Positions 24,456 to 31,454 of a stretch of 31,454 bases of DNA are shown here, piece by piece; position 1 is the stretch's first letter, and each line of letters begins with the position of its first letter. The notes under the pieces were generated by a model, which made no database searches, had not been told where the DNA came from, and worked only from the letters and a program-made list of their open reading frames with translations. Location: the NCBI GenBank assembly GCA_041669225.1, contig JBAYBO010000007.1, positions 1 through 31,454 on the forward strand. Reading direction: 5' to 3'. Position numbers and translations under genes: made by a program. Origin of the DNA: UBA1424 sp041669225. GTDB taxonomy: Bacteria > Bacillota_I > Bacilli_A > RFN20 > CAG-826.

Positions 24456-26398
24456 TATTTAACCTCCTCGATAAAGCGATCAACAGTATTAAAATCAACA
24501 TTCTCTTCGACCCATTTACGGCGTACCGCCGCATCTTTTCCCATCAAGACACTTACTCGTCTCTCAACGAGAAGAGGGTCCTCAATTTTGACGCGGACAA
24601 GCTGCCGACTGCGGGGATTCATCGTTGTTTCCCAAAGTTGATCAGCATCCATTTCGCCAAGACCTTTGTACCGCGAAATTTTATATCCACCGCCAATCGA
24701 TTTCTTAGCTTTTTCAAGGCCGCGATCATCCCAGGCATATTCATAAACTAGACTTTTGTTAATCTCTTTATAAATGCGGTAAAGGGGAGGCACAGCAACA
24801 TAAATTTTGCCCTTGTTAACAAGTGGTCTCATATAGTGATAAAAGAAAGTTAAAAGTAGTGTTTGAATGTGTGCTCCATCAGTATCGGCATCGGTCATGA
24901 TAATGATTTTTCCATACTTTGATTCTTCGATGTCGAAGTTTTGTCCAACTCCAGCTCCAATCGACGAAATAATGGTGGCGAATTCTTCATTTTTAAGCAT
25001 TCTTTCCATTGTCACATTATCGGTATTTAATGGTTTACCACGAAGTGGTAGAATCGCTTGATGTAAACGATCACGTCCTTTGCGGGCAGTACCTCCAGCA
25101 GATTCACCTTCGACGATAAAAAGTTCGTTTAATGGATAATCTTTTGACTGGCAAGGTGTTAACTTATCGCTGATGATCAAATCATTTTTAGCTTTTTTAG
25201 TGCTTCTTGCTTCATCTTTAGCTTTACGGGCTGCTAAGCGGGCATCGCGAGAGTCGTTTACTTTCTTAATTAGACTTATTGCGAACTCTTTATTTTCATT
25301 CATATAGTAAGTTAACTTACTATAAATAAAGTTATTAACGGCTTGAATGGCTTCCGGAGTCCCAAGTTTAGATTTGGTTTGGCCTTCATATTGAAGAAGA
25401 GTTTCTGGTATCTTTAACGACAAAATAGCAGTTAATCCTTCACGGATATCGCCACCTTCAATTTTGCTTTTCCCTTTTAAAAGGGAATGTTCGGTGGCAA
25501 AGTCATTTACCGCCCTTGTTAAACCGATACGGAAACCGGTCTCATGCGTACCACCATCTCTAGTCCGCACATTATTAGCATACGAATAGATGGATTCATT
25601 ATAGTCCTCGATGCAATATTGCATCGCACATTCGATTTTAATGCCATTAGCATCATCTTCGAAAGAAACAATATTACCAAGCGGCTTTTTATTCGTATTT
25701 AATATTGCGACATACTCTTTGAGGCCGTCGACATAGTAAAATTCATGAGATAAATCAGTCCTTTCATCTTTAATGGTGAATCTAACTCTTTTTAGTAGAA
25801 ATGCACTCTCTTGCAAATGGTTATAAATCGTGTCCCACTTGAAGTCGATCGATGAGAAAACTGTCGAATCAGGCTTGAATCTAACAAGGGTTCCATGTTT
25901 GTTGGTTTTGCCAACTATTTCAAGCGGAGTGACTAGTTTTCCGCCATTTTCAAAACGGAGATGATAGATCGAACCATCACGGTAAACCATGACATCTAAA
26001 AACTCACTTAAAGCGTTAGTTACCGAGGCGCCAACGCCATGAAGACCGGCGCTACTTTTGTAGACGGCATCGGAGAATTTTCCTCCTGAGTGCAAAGTTG
26101 AAAAGATTAATTGGACGGCCGGCATGTTTGTTTGTTTGTGAAGATCAACCGGGATGCCGCGACCTTCATCCTCAACCGAAAGCGACCCGTCTTTATGGAT
26201 AATGACGGTTATTTTACTTCCGTAACCAGAAAGAGCCTCATCAACACCATTATCAATAACTTCCCAAACGAGGTGATGAAGACCGGAAGAATTTGTTGAA
26301 CCAATATACATTGCTGGTCTTTTGCGAACACCAGAAAGACCCTCGAGAATATCGATATCGGCAGCAGTATAAGTGTTTTTTAGCGTTTTTTCAGCCAT
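24455..26398 (-). CDS. parE: DNA topoisomerase IV subunit B
   Basis: This 647-residue ATPase subunit of topoisomerase IV has a GHKL ATP-binding site with E46, N50 and D53 in WEVIDNGVDEAL, the DEGRGIP loop and GLHGVGASVTNALS. A transducer domain follows, then the TOPRIM metal site with EGESAGGTARKGRDR and MTDADTDGAHIQ. The tail PLRGKPLNT and KGLGEMDADQLWETTM are typical. ParE rather than GyrB is supported by the AHIQ-LLLTFFYHYM stretch and by divergent plsY, an arrangement found in many Bacillota. GAGG five to eight bases upstream of the ATG acts as the ribosome site. Confidence 0.94.
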   Translation of the reverse strand: MAEKTLKNTYTAADIDILEGLSGVRKRPAMYIGSTNSSGLHHLVWEVIDNGVDEALSGYGSKITVIIHKDGSLSVEDEGRGIPVDLHKQTNMPAVQLIFSTLHSGGKFSDAVYKSSAGLHGVGASVTNALSEFLDVMVYRDGSIYHLRFENGGKLVTPLEIVGKTNKHGTLVRFKPDSTVFSSIDFKWDTIYNHLQESAFLLKRVRFTIKDERTDLSHEFYYVDGLKEYVAILNTNKKPLGNIVSFEDDANGIKIECAMQYCIEDYNESIYSYANNVRTRDGGTHETGFRIGLTRAVNDFATEHSLLKGKSKIEGGDIREGLTAILSLKIPETLLQYEGQTKSKLGTPEAIQAVNNFIYSKLTYYMNENKEFAISLIKKVNDSRDARLAARKAKDEARSTKKAKNDLIISDKLTPCQSKDYPLNELFIVEGESAGGTARKGRDRLHQAILPLRGKPLNTDNVTMERMLKNEEFATIISSIGAGVGQNFDIEESKYGKIIIMTDADTDGAHIQTLLLTFFYHYMRPLVNKGKIYVAVPPLYRIYKEINKSLVYEYAWDDRGLEKAKKSIGGGYKISRYKGLGEMDADQLWETTMNPRSRQLVRVKIEDPLLVERRVSVLMGKDAAVRRKWVEENVDFNTVDRFIEEVK

Positions 26399-26429
26399 CT
26401 TGTCCTCACGTGATGTAAATCAATTCGTA

Positions 26430-26474
26430 ATTATAACAAATATGTTTTGAAAAGTAATGATACTTTTATATAAT
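26430..26474. promoter_or_regulatory. Overlapping divergent promoters of parE (-) and plsY (+)
   Basis: For plsY, TTGAAA (26447-26452) and TATAAT (26469-26474) are 16 bases apart. For parE on the minus strand, TATAAT (26430-26435) pairs with ATTACT at 26453-26458. The two -35 regions lie next to each other, so one regulator or polymerase competition could affect both genes. Confidence 0.5.
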
Positions 26475-26501
26475 AAATAAGCATTTAGCGAGCGAGGTCA
26501 T

Positions 26502-27215
26502 ATGAATATTATTTATAATATAGCGATTGGTTTGGGTTCATTAATAATTGGTTATTTAATTGGATCTTTTCCGACAGCAATCGTTATTGGCAGGGTATTT
26601 TACAAGCAAGACCCTCGTCATTATGGTTCGAAAAACGCTGGCGGCACTAATGCCGGAAGATTGTGGGGCAAAAAAGCCGGCTTGACAGTAATGATTGTTG
26701 ATATTGCCAAAGCAGTCTTGTCGATTTGGACCGTTTTTATGCTAATTAACTTTACCGGCCTGACAAATGTCGTTAATTTATGGCGGCATGGGATGACTTA
26801 TTACTATTTGGCCTCGTTAGGTTCTGCTGTTGGTCATTGCTGGCCGATTTATGCAAACTTCCGAGGCGGAAAAGCAGTCTCGGCATTGGCGGGAATGGTT
26901 GTTGCGACAAGCTGGTTCCTTTCATTATTTGGTTTAGTCTTCTTCGCTATTTTGAAAAGTAAAAAATTTGTTTCGCTCTCATCGATTATCGCTGCTTCAA
27001 CAGTTGCGTTTGCTGCTTTTATCATGTTCATTATCGATATATTTGTACCGGGATTTTTCAATTTTGGCATGTGGGGCGGCGGTTCACTTTTCATAGTGGG
27101 ATGGGACTATTTTGTCGTCATACTTTCTATCACTATAATCCTTATTTTTCGCCATCGCGAAAACATTGAAAGACTGACAAATAATAAAGAAAATAAGATT
27201 CATTGGATAAAATAA
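26502..27215 (+). CDS. plsY: Glycerol-3-phosphate acyltransferase PlsY
   Basis: This 237-residue membrane enzyme moves an acyl group from acyl-phosphate to glycerol-3-phosphate, the first step of phospholipid synthesis. Motif 1 GSFPTAIVIGR lies at 21-31, motif 2 GSKNAGGTN at 42-50 (often GSGNxGATN) and motif 3 GHCWPIYANFRGGKAV at 111-126. Five or more membrane helices are visible. It is slightly longer than many relatives (about 200). A GCGAGG site lies upstream of the ATG. Confidence 0.94.
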   Translation: MNIIYNIAIGLGSLIIGYLIGSFPTAIVIGRVFYKQDPRHYGSKNAGGTNAGRLWGKKAGLTVMIVDIAKAVLSIWTVFMLINFTGLTNVVNLWRHGMTYYYLASLGSAVGHCWPIYANFRGGKAVSALAGMVVATSWFLSLFGLVFFAILKSKKFVSLSSIIAASTVAFAAFIMFIIDIFVPGFFNFGMWGGGSLFIVGWDYFVVILSITIILIFRHRENIERLTNNKENKIHWIK

Positions 27216-27253
27216 TTAGCAATTAATTAGTATATATTTAGTTGCTTTAACGA

Positions 27254-27272
27254 GTGTGAATAATTTTCACAC
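27254..27272 (+). terminator. Hairpin downstream of plsY
   Basis: GTGTGAA-TAATT-TTCACAC forms a 7-bp stem 38 bases after the plsY stop. It is followed by AATAAAAC and not by a T-run, so its role as terminator is uncertain. AGCAA (27218-27222) and TTGCT (27242-27246) form another small pair before it. Confidence 0.35.
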
Positions 27273-27358
27273 AATAAAACTGACAACAATAATAGTTCGA
27301 ATATATCATGGTTTTTGATTGACAAATCAGCCGATGGAATGATGTCTTAAATAAAAAA

Positions 27359-27406
27359 AGATGTTTTCTTATACCGCCGTATATTCTTCACTACATCTAT
27401 AAGAAA
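27359..27406 (+). other. Structured non-coding stretch with competing helices
   Basis: TTTCTTATA (27365-27373) pairs perfectly with TATAAGAAA (27398-27406). AGATGT (27359-27364) pairs perfectly with ACATCT (27393-27398). The two helices cross, so they exclude each other or form a pseudoknot. A strong hairpin (27416-27441) follows. A TTGACA at 27319-27324 is the only upstream promoter-like hexamer and has no good -10. A small RNA is possible but unproven. Confidence 0.3.
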
Positions 27407-27412
27407 GATGAT

Positions 27413-27441
27413 AAAAAAAGACGCCAGTTGAGGCGTCTTTT
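27413..27441 (-). terminator. Terminator of the efp-yneF transcript
   Basis: Leftward, AAAAGACGCC-TCAACT-GGCGTCTTTT is a 10-bp stem with a six-base loop, followed by a run of T (the A-run 27413-27419 on the + strand). On the + strand a shorter T-run follows, so it may act in both directions. Confidence 0.9.
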
Positions 27442-27463
27442 CTGTTGTCGTAAATCTGATGCT

Positions 27464-27679
27464 TTACTGACTGTTTTTCATGCTGTTCATAACCGCTCTA
27501 ATTTGCGATTCGCTAGGCTTGCGGCCCATTGATAAGAACATTGCACGAATCATGTTTTCGTTAATAGGTGGGTTCTTGGCGAGCTCGCGTTTAAAGAGCC
27601 ATCTCGATCCGAAGAATCCTGCAGCGAGACCGCCGATGAGAGCGATGACGATTAGTAAAATCCATGACCATGTTTCCAT
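27464..27679 (-). CDS. yneF: YneF family (UPF0154) membrane protein
   Basis: This 71-residue protein has one N-terminal membrane helix (about 5-28, WILLIVIALIGGLAAGFFGSRW) and a cytosolic tail with the family signature NPPINENMIRAMFLSMGRKPSESQI. YneF proteins are widespread in Bacillota and their function is unknown. AAGGAG, which overlaps the efp stop, serves as ribosome binding site, so it is cotranscribed with efp. Confidence 0.9.
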   Translation of the reverse strand: METWSWILLIVIALIGGLAAGFFGSRWLFKRELAKNPPINENMIRAMFLSMGRKPSESQIRAVMNSMKNSQ

Positions 27680-27691
27680 TTTTGTTTCTCC

Positions 27692-28249
27692 TTATGCACG
27701 ACCGTCGTATTGGCCGTTATCTGTTCTGACAATAATTGTTTCGCCGCTTTCAACAAAGAGCGGGACTCTTAGTTTTAAACCGGTTTCTAAAATCGCGTCC
27801 TTCATTGCTTTGTTAACTGTATCACCGCGCACTGCTGGTTCACATTCAACAATTTGCAAGGCAACTTTCGCAGGTAATGAAAGCCCGAGAATTTCATCTT
27901 CATAAACCAAAATTTCGATTTCAGCATTGCTGACAAGGAAATTTCTTTCCCATTCCATTTTAGCTTTGGGCAGTTCGATTTGTTCATAAGTACTTTGATC
28001 CATAAAAACAAGCATGTCTTCTGTATCATAAAGATAAGTCATTTTTTTCTTATCTAATCGAACTGGTTCGACTACGTAACCACTGTTACGTGAAATTTCA
28101 ACAATCGCGCCTGAGCGCAAATTTTTGGCTTTGACTTTCGCCACCATCTTCCGCATTGCGGTTTTATTTAGCAAAATATCTAGTACTGTGTATAGAATTC
28201 CTTCATCAATGAAGTGGTTTCCGGGTCTTAGTTCTGTTACGTTAATCAT
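27692..28249 (-). CDS. efp: Elongation factor P, with an unusual modification loop
   Basis: This 185-residue three-domain factor helps ribosomes through proline runs. It aligns without gaps to Bacillus EF-P over the first 47 residues. The loop that reaches the peptidyl centre is different: residues 29-37 read KTAMRKMVA where the usual sequence is KPGKGAAFV. The residue normally modified, K32, is therefore methionine, with R33 and K34 beside it. KNLRSG after the loop, the middle domain (VFMDQSTYEQIEL) and the end (DNGQYDGRA) are conventional. AGGAGG seven bases upstream fixes the start. The MBL hydrolase lies 39 bases before it. Confidence 0.94.
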   Translation of the reverse strand: MINVTELRPGNHFIDEGILYTVLDILLNKTAMRKMVAKVKAKNLRSGAIVEISRNSGYVVEPVRLDKKKMTYLYDTEDMLVFMDQSTYEQIELPKAKMEWERNFLVSNAEIEILVYEDEILGLSLPAKVALQIVECEPAVRGDTVNKAMKDAILETGLKLRVPLFVESGETIIVRTDNGQYDGRA

Positions 28250-28288
28250 TTAATTATCCTCCTTTTGCCGTTTGTTATTATAACAAAG

Positions 28289-28945
28289 TTATTTATTGTT
28301 GGGTATGTATTCTTTCCGTAAGTATGTATTGTATTTCAATTCTCTTTCAATCGTCGTGCTTTTCTCATGACCGGGATAAACTTTGGTATCAATCGGCAAG
28401 GATTTAAGTTTTGCCAAACTTTGAATAATGCTTCGCGGCGAACCAGTCGGCAAGTCGCTTCGTCCAATTGCACCGCGAAATAAGGTGTCACCGGTAAAAA
28501 TCATTTTCTCTTCAGGCACATAATAACACACGCTTCCTTGTGTGTGGAAGGGCGTATGGATAACGTAAAAATCTTTTTTTAAAAGATTAACCTTATCATT
28601 ATCACTTAATCCAAGGGCGCGAATACACAAATTAACTGGTCCGATTTTTCTATCAAGATAGGAACAATTGAGTCGAGGATTATTCAAGAATTCAGTTTCT
28701 AATTCGTGCATGTAAACAGGGATGTCAGGAAACGATTCTAATAGAAATGGCAAACCGCAAATATGATCAAAATGGCCATGAGTGAGCAACACTGCCTGAA
28801 GTTTGAGTTCGTGGCGAATAAGGAAGTCGCGAATGGCTGGAGTATCCCCTAAACCAGGATCAATAACCACCGCATTCCCCTCTTCATCGTTGAGGACATA
28901 AGTATTGCTAACGTAATCAGATTCGTTTAAAAGCGTTAAGAGCAT
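28289..28945 (-). CDS. MBL-fold metallo-hydrolase (glyoxalase II-like, YqgX type)
   Basis: This 218-residue enzyme has the metallo-beta-lactamase metal site: H56, H58, D60 and H61 in THGHFDH, H134 in HTPFHTQGS (usually HTPGHTPGS), D153 in FTGDTLF and a final His in YPGHEKST. GRSDLPTG matches hydrolases of the YqgX/GloB-like group, which act on thioesters such as acylglutathione-like substrates; the true substrate is unknown. The ATG lies four bases after the T-run of the rpmG terminator and has no ribosome binding site, so how it is expressed is unclear. Confidence 0.88.
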   Translation of the reverse strand: MLLTLLNESDYVSNTYVLNDEEGNAVVIDPGLGDTPAIRDFLIRHELKLQAVLLTHGHFDHICGLPFLLESFPDIPVYMHELETEFLNNPRLNCSYLDRKIGPVNLCIRALGLSDNDKVNLLKKDFYVIHTPFHTQGSVCYYVPEEKMIFTGDTLFRGAIGRSDLPTGSPRSIIQSLAKLKSLPIDTKVYPGHEKSTTIERELKYNTYLRKEYIPNNK

Positions 28946-28949
28946 CTTT

Positions 28950-28971
28950 AAAAAATAAGGCCTAAGCCTTA
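28950..28971 (-). terminator. Terminator of rpmG
   Basis: TAAGGC-TTAG-GCCTTA followed by six T. The first arm begins with the rpmG stop codon itself. The T-run ends four bases before the start codon of the MBL gene. Confidence 0.75.
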
Positions 28972-29118
28972 CTTTTTCTCCTTATGGATCGTTTGTTTAT
29001 TGCATCTTGAGCAAAACTTTTTTATTTCACGGCGCTCGGGATGATTCTTTTTGTTTTTGGAACCGATATAGTTCTCTTCACCGCAAACGGTACACTTTAG
29101 GATAATATTATCGCGCAT
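28969..29118 (-). CDS. rpmG: Large ribosomal subunit protein bL33
   Basis: This 49-residue ribosomal protein starts MRDNIILKCTVCGEENYIG and continues with SKNKKNHPERREIKKFC. It has two zinc-binding pairs, CTVC and CSRC, so it is the zinc-containing (C+) form. AGAGGTG seven bases upstream sets the start. It is divergent from ispG and ends in a terminator that begins in its stop codon. Confidence 0.95.
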   Translation of the reverse strand: MRDNIILKCTVCGEENYIGSKNKKNHPERREIKKFCSRCNKQTIHKEKK

Positions 29119-29156
29119 TTTTCGTCACCTCTTTTAAATTGCTCATAAATAGTACC

Positions 29157-29174
29157 ATATCTAAATAAAGATAT
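29157..29174. repeat. Inverted repeat between rpmG and ispG
   Basis: ATATCT-AAATAA-AGATAT, perfect 6-base arms, lies between the divergent starts, so it could be an operator for one or both genes. Confidence 0.35.
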
Positions 29175-29192
29175 CTACACTAAGTTATCGAG

Positions 29193-29201
29193 TGATATAA
29201 T
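29193..29201 (+). promoter_or_regulatory. Extended -10 promoter of ispG
   Basis: TGA-TATAAT is an extended -10 element with TATAAT at 29196-29201. No -35 match is seen. The start would be near 29208, leaving a leader of about seven bases without a ribosome binding site. Confidence 0.5.
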
Positions 29202-29214
29202 TATATAAGTAATT

Positions 29215-30273
29215 ATGTTACCAAGAGAATTAACCCGAAATATTAAATTAGGCACACTTTCCATCGGTGGTCAAAACCGTGTTTTAATTCAGTCAATGTG
29301 CAATATTAAAACAAGCCATGTAACCGAAGTCGTTGACCAAATCAAACGCGTCACCCTTCTCGGCGCCGATTTAATGCGTGTTTCAATTCTTGATGAAGAA
29401 GACGCAGAAGCAATCATCGAAATAAAGAAGCAAATTTCGATTCCTCTTGTCGCCGATATCCATTTTGACTATCGGCTAGCATTATCAGCTATTGAAAACG
29501 GAATCGACAAGATTCGCATTAATCCCGGCAATATTGGTTCGGAAGATAAAATAAAGGCGGTCGTCGAGGCATGTAAAAAGAAACAAGTTCCGATTCGCGT
29601 CGGTGTTAATTCGGGATCACTTGATAAAGAAATAGCTAGTAATAAAAGTCTTTCTACTGCCGATAAATTAGTGGCGTCAGCTCAAAAACACATCGCTATT
29701 TTAGAAAAGCATGGTTTTTATGACATAGTCATATCGCTGAAAGGCTCAAACGCTATCGAAACAATTGAGGCTTACCGTAAAGCCCATGTCGTATTTCCTT
29801 ATCCACTGCATCTTGGCATCACCGAAGCCGGTCCAAAAGACATTGGCTTAATTAGGAGTGCTGCCGGCTTATCTCCGCTACTAATTGAGGGCATCGGCGA
29901 TACAATTCGCATTTCCTTAAGCGACGAACCCGAGGAAGAAATTTTGGCCGCCAAGCGTTTGCTTCATGATCTTGACTTATACGATAATTATCCAACTATT
30001 ATCTCTTGCCCGACGTGTGGACGAACGCAAGTGGACGTCGTTCCGATGGCCAAGCGCGTTTTGCGTTATCTCGAAGAACACAATCTTAATTTGAAGGTGG
30101 CTGTCATGGGATGTATCGTCAATGGTCCTGGTGAAGCCAAACACGCTGATTATGGTATGGCTGGCGGCAACGGGATGTGGGTTCTATTTAAAAAGGAAAA
30201 AATCTTACAAACCGTCACCGAAGAAGAAGCTTTCGACGCCTTAATTAACGCCATAAAAAAAGACATCGAGTGA
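29215..30273 (+). CDS. ispG: 4-hydroxy-3-methylbut-2-enyl-diphosphate synthase
   Basis: This 352-residue iron-sulfur enzyme performs the penultimate step of the MEP isoprenoid pathway, which starts with Dxs in the same window. The N-terminal TIM barrel has NPGNIG (103-108) and VRVGVNSGSL-like residues near 128-136. The [4Fe-4S] ligands C265 and C268 (SCPTCGRTQ) and C300 (MGCIVNGPGEA) and the cluster-binding E307 are all present. Length is that of the two-domain bacterial form. No ribosome binding site precedes the ATG. The stop codon TGA lies within the terminator hairpin. Confidence 0.96.
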   Translation: MLPRELTRNIKLGTLSIGGQNRVLIQSMCNIKTSHVTEVVDQIKRVTLLGADLMRVSILDEEDAEAIIEIKKQISIPLVADIHFDYRLALSAIENGIDKIRINPGNIGSEDKIKAVVEACKKKQVPIRVGVNSGSLDKEIASNKSLSTADKLVASAQKHIAILEKHGFYDIVISLKGSNAIETIEAYRKAHVVFPYPLHLGITEAGPKDIGLIRSAAGLSPLLIEGIGDTIRISLSDEPEEEILAAKRLLHDLDLYDNYPTIISCPTCGRTQVDVVPMAKRVLRYLEEHNLNLKVAVMGCIVNGPGEAKHADYGMAGGNGMWVLFKKEKILQTVTEEEAFDALINAIKKDIE

Positions 30274-30290
30274 TGTCCTTTTATTTTTTA
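30262..30290 (+). terminator. Terminator of ispG
   Basis: GACATC-GAGT-GATGTC forms a compact hairpin that contains the ispG stop codon and is followed by CTTTTATTTTTTA. Confidence 0.75.
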
Positions 30291-30299
30291 TAATATGTA

Positions 30300-31181
30300 T
30301 TATAACTTTTCGACCCAGCCTTCTTCGAAGACGCCAGATTTAAGCATGGAAATTTCTTTTTGATAAGGAGCTTTTTGCTCAATATAAGGCGTTTCTAAAA
30401 TCTTGGGGACGTTTTCAAGACGAGGATGTTTAATATAGGCGTAGATAGTGTCAAAACCAATTTCGCCATAACCGATATTCGCATGGCGATCCTTGTGGGC
30501 GCCCATGACGTTTTTTGAATCGTTAACGTGAATGCAAAGTAGTTTATCTAAGCCGATGACTTTGTCAAACTTATTGAGAACACCTTCAATATCATGGACA
30601 TTCATGCCGGCATCGTTAATGTGGCATGTGTCTAAGCAAACGCCTAATCTCTCGGGGTGAGCGCTATGGGTTAGTATGTAATTTATTTCTTCAAACGAAG
30701 TTCCAACTTCCGAACCTTTGCCGGCCATTGTTTCTAGGGCAATTTTGACATTTGTATCGTCGATTTTGAACACTTCATCAAGCGCTTCGACGACCGATTC
30801 AAGACCGCCTTCCACTCCGAGTCCGACATGACTTCCGGGATGAAGAACTAATATGCGTGGACCAAAGGCAGAAACGCGTCTTAGTTCTTCGATTAAGAAT
30901 TTTTTTGAAGAATCATAAACGCTTGGATTTGTTTTATTACCAATATTGATGATATAAGGGGCGTGGACGATGATTTTGCTTTCATCGATACCGGCATCTT
31001 GAATGGCTTTGCGGCCTTCTTCAATTAGTAGTTCATTAACGGGTTTCCGATACGAATTTTGGGGCGCACCGGTATAAAACATAAACGTGTTCGCCCCATA
31101 AGAAAGAGCTTCTTTAACGCTGCCCAGATAATAATCTGGTCCTGACATTGATACGTGTGATCCAATATACAATTTAATCAT
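30300..31181 (-). CDS. nfo: Endonuclease IV (AP endonuclease)
   Basis: This 293-residue zinc enzyme cuts DNA 5' of abasic sites in base-excision repair. The TIM-barrel zinc ligands are visible along the chain: GSHVSMSG near the start, LHPGSHVG, LETMAGKGSEVG, LDTCHINDAG, HVNDSKN, HKDRHANIGYG and the final LETPY. Length is normal. It overlaps the preceding basic open frame by eight bases. In Bacillus nfo directly follows the DEAD-box helicase gene cshB, which supports the reading of that neighbour. Confidence 0.95.
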   Translation of the reverse strand: MIKLYIGSHVSMSGPDYYLGSVKEALSYGANTFMFYTGAPQNSYRKPVNELLIEEGRKAIQDAGIDESKIIVHAPYIINIGNKTNPSVYDSSKKFLIEELRRVSAFGPRILVLHPGSHVGLGVEGGLESVVEALDEVFKIDDTNVKIALETMAGKGSEVGTSFEEINYILTHSAHPERLGVCLDTCHINDAGMNVHDIEGVLNKFDKVIGLDKLLCIHVNDSKNVMGAHKDRHANIGYGEIGFDTIYAYIKHPRLENVPKILETPYIEQKAPYQKEISMLKSGVFEEGWVEKL

Positions 31182-31454
31182 TTTTATTGCCTTCCTTTCG
31201 ATATCTTTCGACTCGCTGGCGGCGAATATCCTTGCGAATGATTTCGCGGTGATGCTTACGTTTTACTTTGGCAACAGCATCGCGAACTTTTTTCTTGTAG
31301 CCGGGCTTGACGACATCTGATTTTGCTTTGGATGTCGCATGTTTAATTTGGCGTTCAAGTTCAACGTCGATTCTCTTTTTATTTTGTTTGCGGCGAGCGA
31401 GTTTATCGGTTGAGATAATTGTATCATTTTTGAGTTCCAAATAAGAGAAAGATG
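31174..31454 (-). CDS. C-terminal part of a probable DEAD-box RNA helicase (CshB-like), cut by the window edge
   Basis: The frame ends at 31174 and is still open at the right edge of the window, giving about 93 visible codons. The residues are highly basic, with the stretch VKPGYKKKVRDAVAKVKRKHH. The only internal start is a TTG at 31440 without a convincing ribosome site, so a free small protein is less likely than the end of a longer one. A basic tail with KPGYKKK and a position directly before nfo match my memory of CshB-type helicases, which act in RNA decay and ribosome assembly. No helicase motif is in view, so this remains an inference. Confidence 0.55.
   Translation of the reverse strand, partial: SFSYLELKNDTIISTDKLARRKQNKKRIDVELERQIKHATSKAKSDVVKPGYKKKVRDAVAKVKRKHHREIIRKDIRRQRVERYRKEGNKND

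Noticed and set aside
27480..27905. Open frame of 141 codons on the + strand across yneF and efp
   Set aside because: It is antisense to two well-supported genes and shows no family features.
1..31454. Genetic code with TGA as tryptophan
   Set aside because: nusB, dinB and ispG end at TGA at the expected family length, and conserved tryptophans are coded by TGG.

Overview
The window looks like chromosomal core DNA from a low-GC Gram-positive-type bacterium (Bacillota, possibly near the Mollicutes or Erysipelotrichia). The gene blocks follow Bacillus subtilis order: relA with hisS-aspS; yqhY-nusB-xseA-xseB-dxs; xerD-deoB; yqeG-yqeH-yhbY-nadD-yqeK-rsfS; plsY divergent from parE-parC; a helicase-like tail followed by nfo. 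TGA is a normal stop (nusB, dinB and ispG end with it), so this is not the Mycoplasma code. The genus cannot be fixed from this sequence. No rRNA, tRNA, insertion sequence, prophage or CRISPR array is visible.

Layout. Positions 1-378 hold the start of a lipoprotein gene reading leftward out of the window. From 578 to 17808 all genes are on the + strand: relA; hisS-aspS; tkt; a yqhY-type Asp23 gene, a four-helix membrane protein, nusB, xseA, xseB and dxs; dinB-xerD; deoB; then a frameshifted substrate-binding lipoprotein and an ABC permease with no ATPase gene beside them. From 17831 to 26398 all genes are on the - strand: a small CPCC-type cysteine-rich protein, then rsfS, a nadD-yqeK fusion, yhbY, yqeH and yqeG (transcribed from yqeG), then parE-parC. 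The rest is mixed: plsY (+), rpmG, an MBL hydrolase, efp and yneF (-), ispG (+), nfo and the C-terminal part of a probable DEAD-box helicase (-).

Together the genes cover the stringent response, tRNA charging, ribosome assembly and silencing, EF-P-assisted translation, NAD synthesis, the non-oxidative pentose phosphate pathway, nucleoside catabolism, two steps of the MEP isoprenoid pathway, phospholipid synthesis, chromosome decatenation and dimer resolution, and DNA repair (exonuclease VII, Pol IV, endonuclease IV).

No complete novel system is evident. The points most worth a second look are: an EF-P with Met at the position of the usually modified lysine; several genes with no Shine-Dalgarno sequence and a promoter-like -10 almost touching the start codon; a one-base lesion in the ABC binding protein; an unrecognised membrane protein inside the yqhY-nusB operon; and nested inverted repeats over the hisS promoter.
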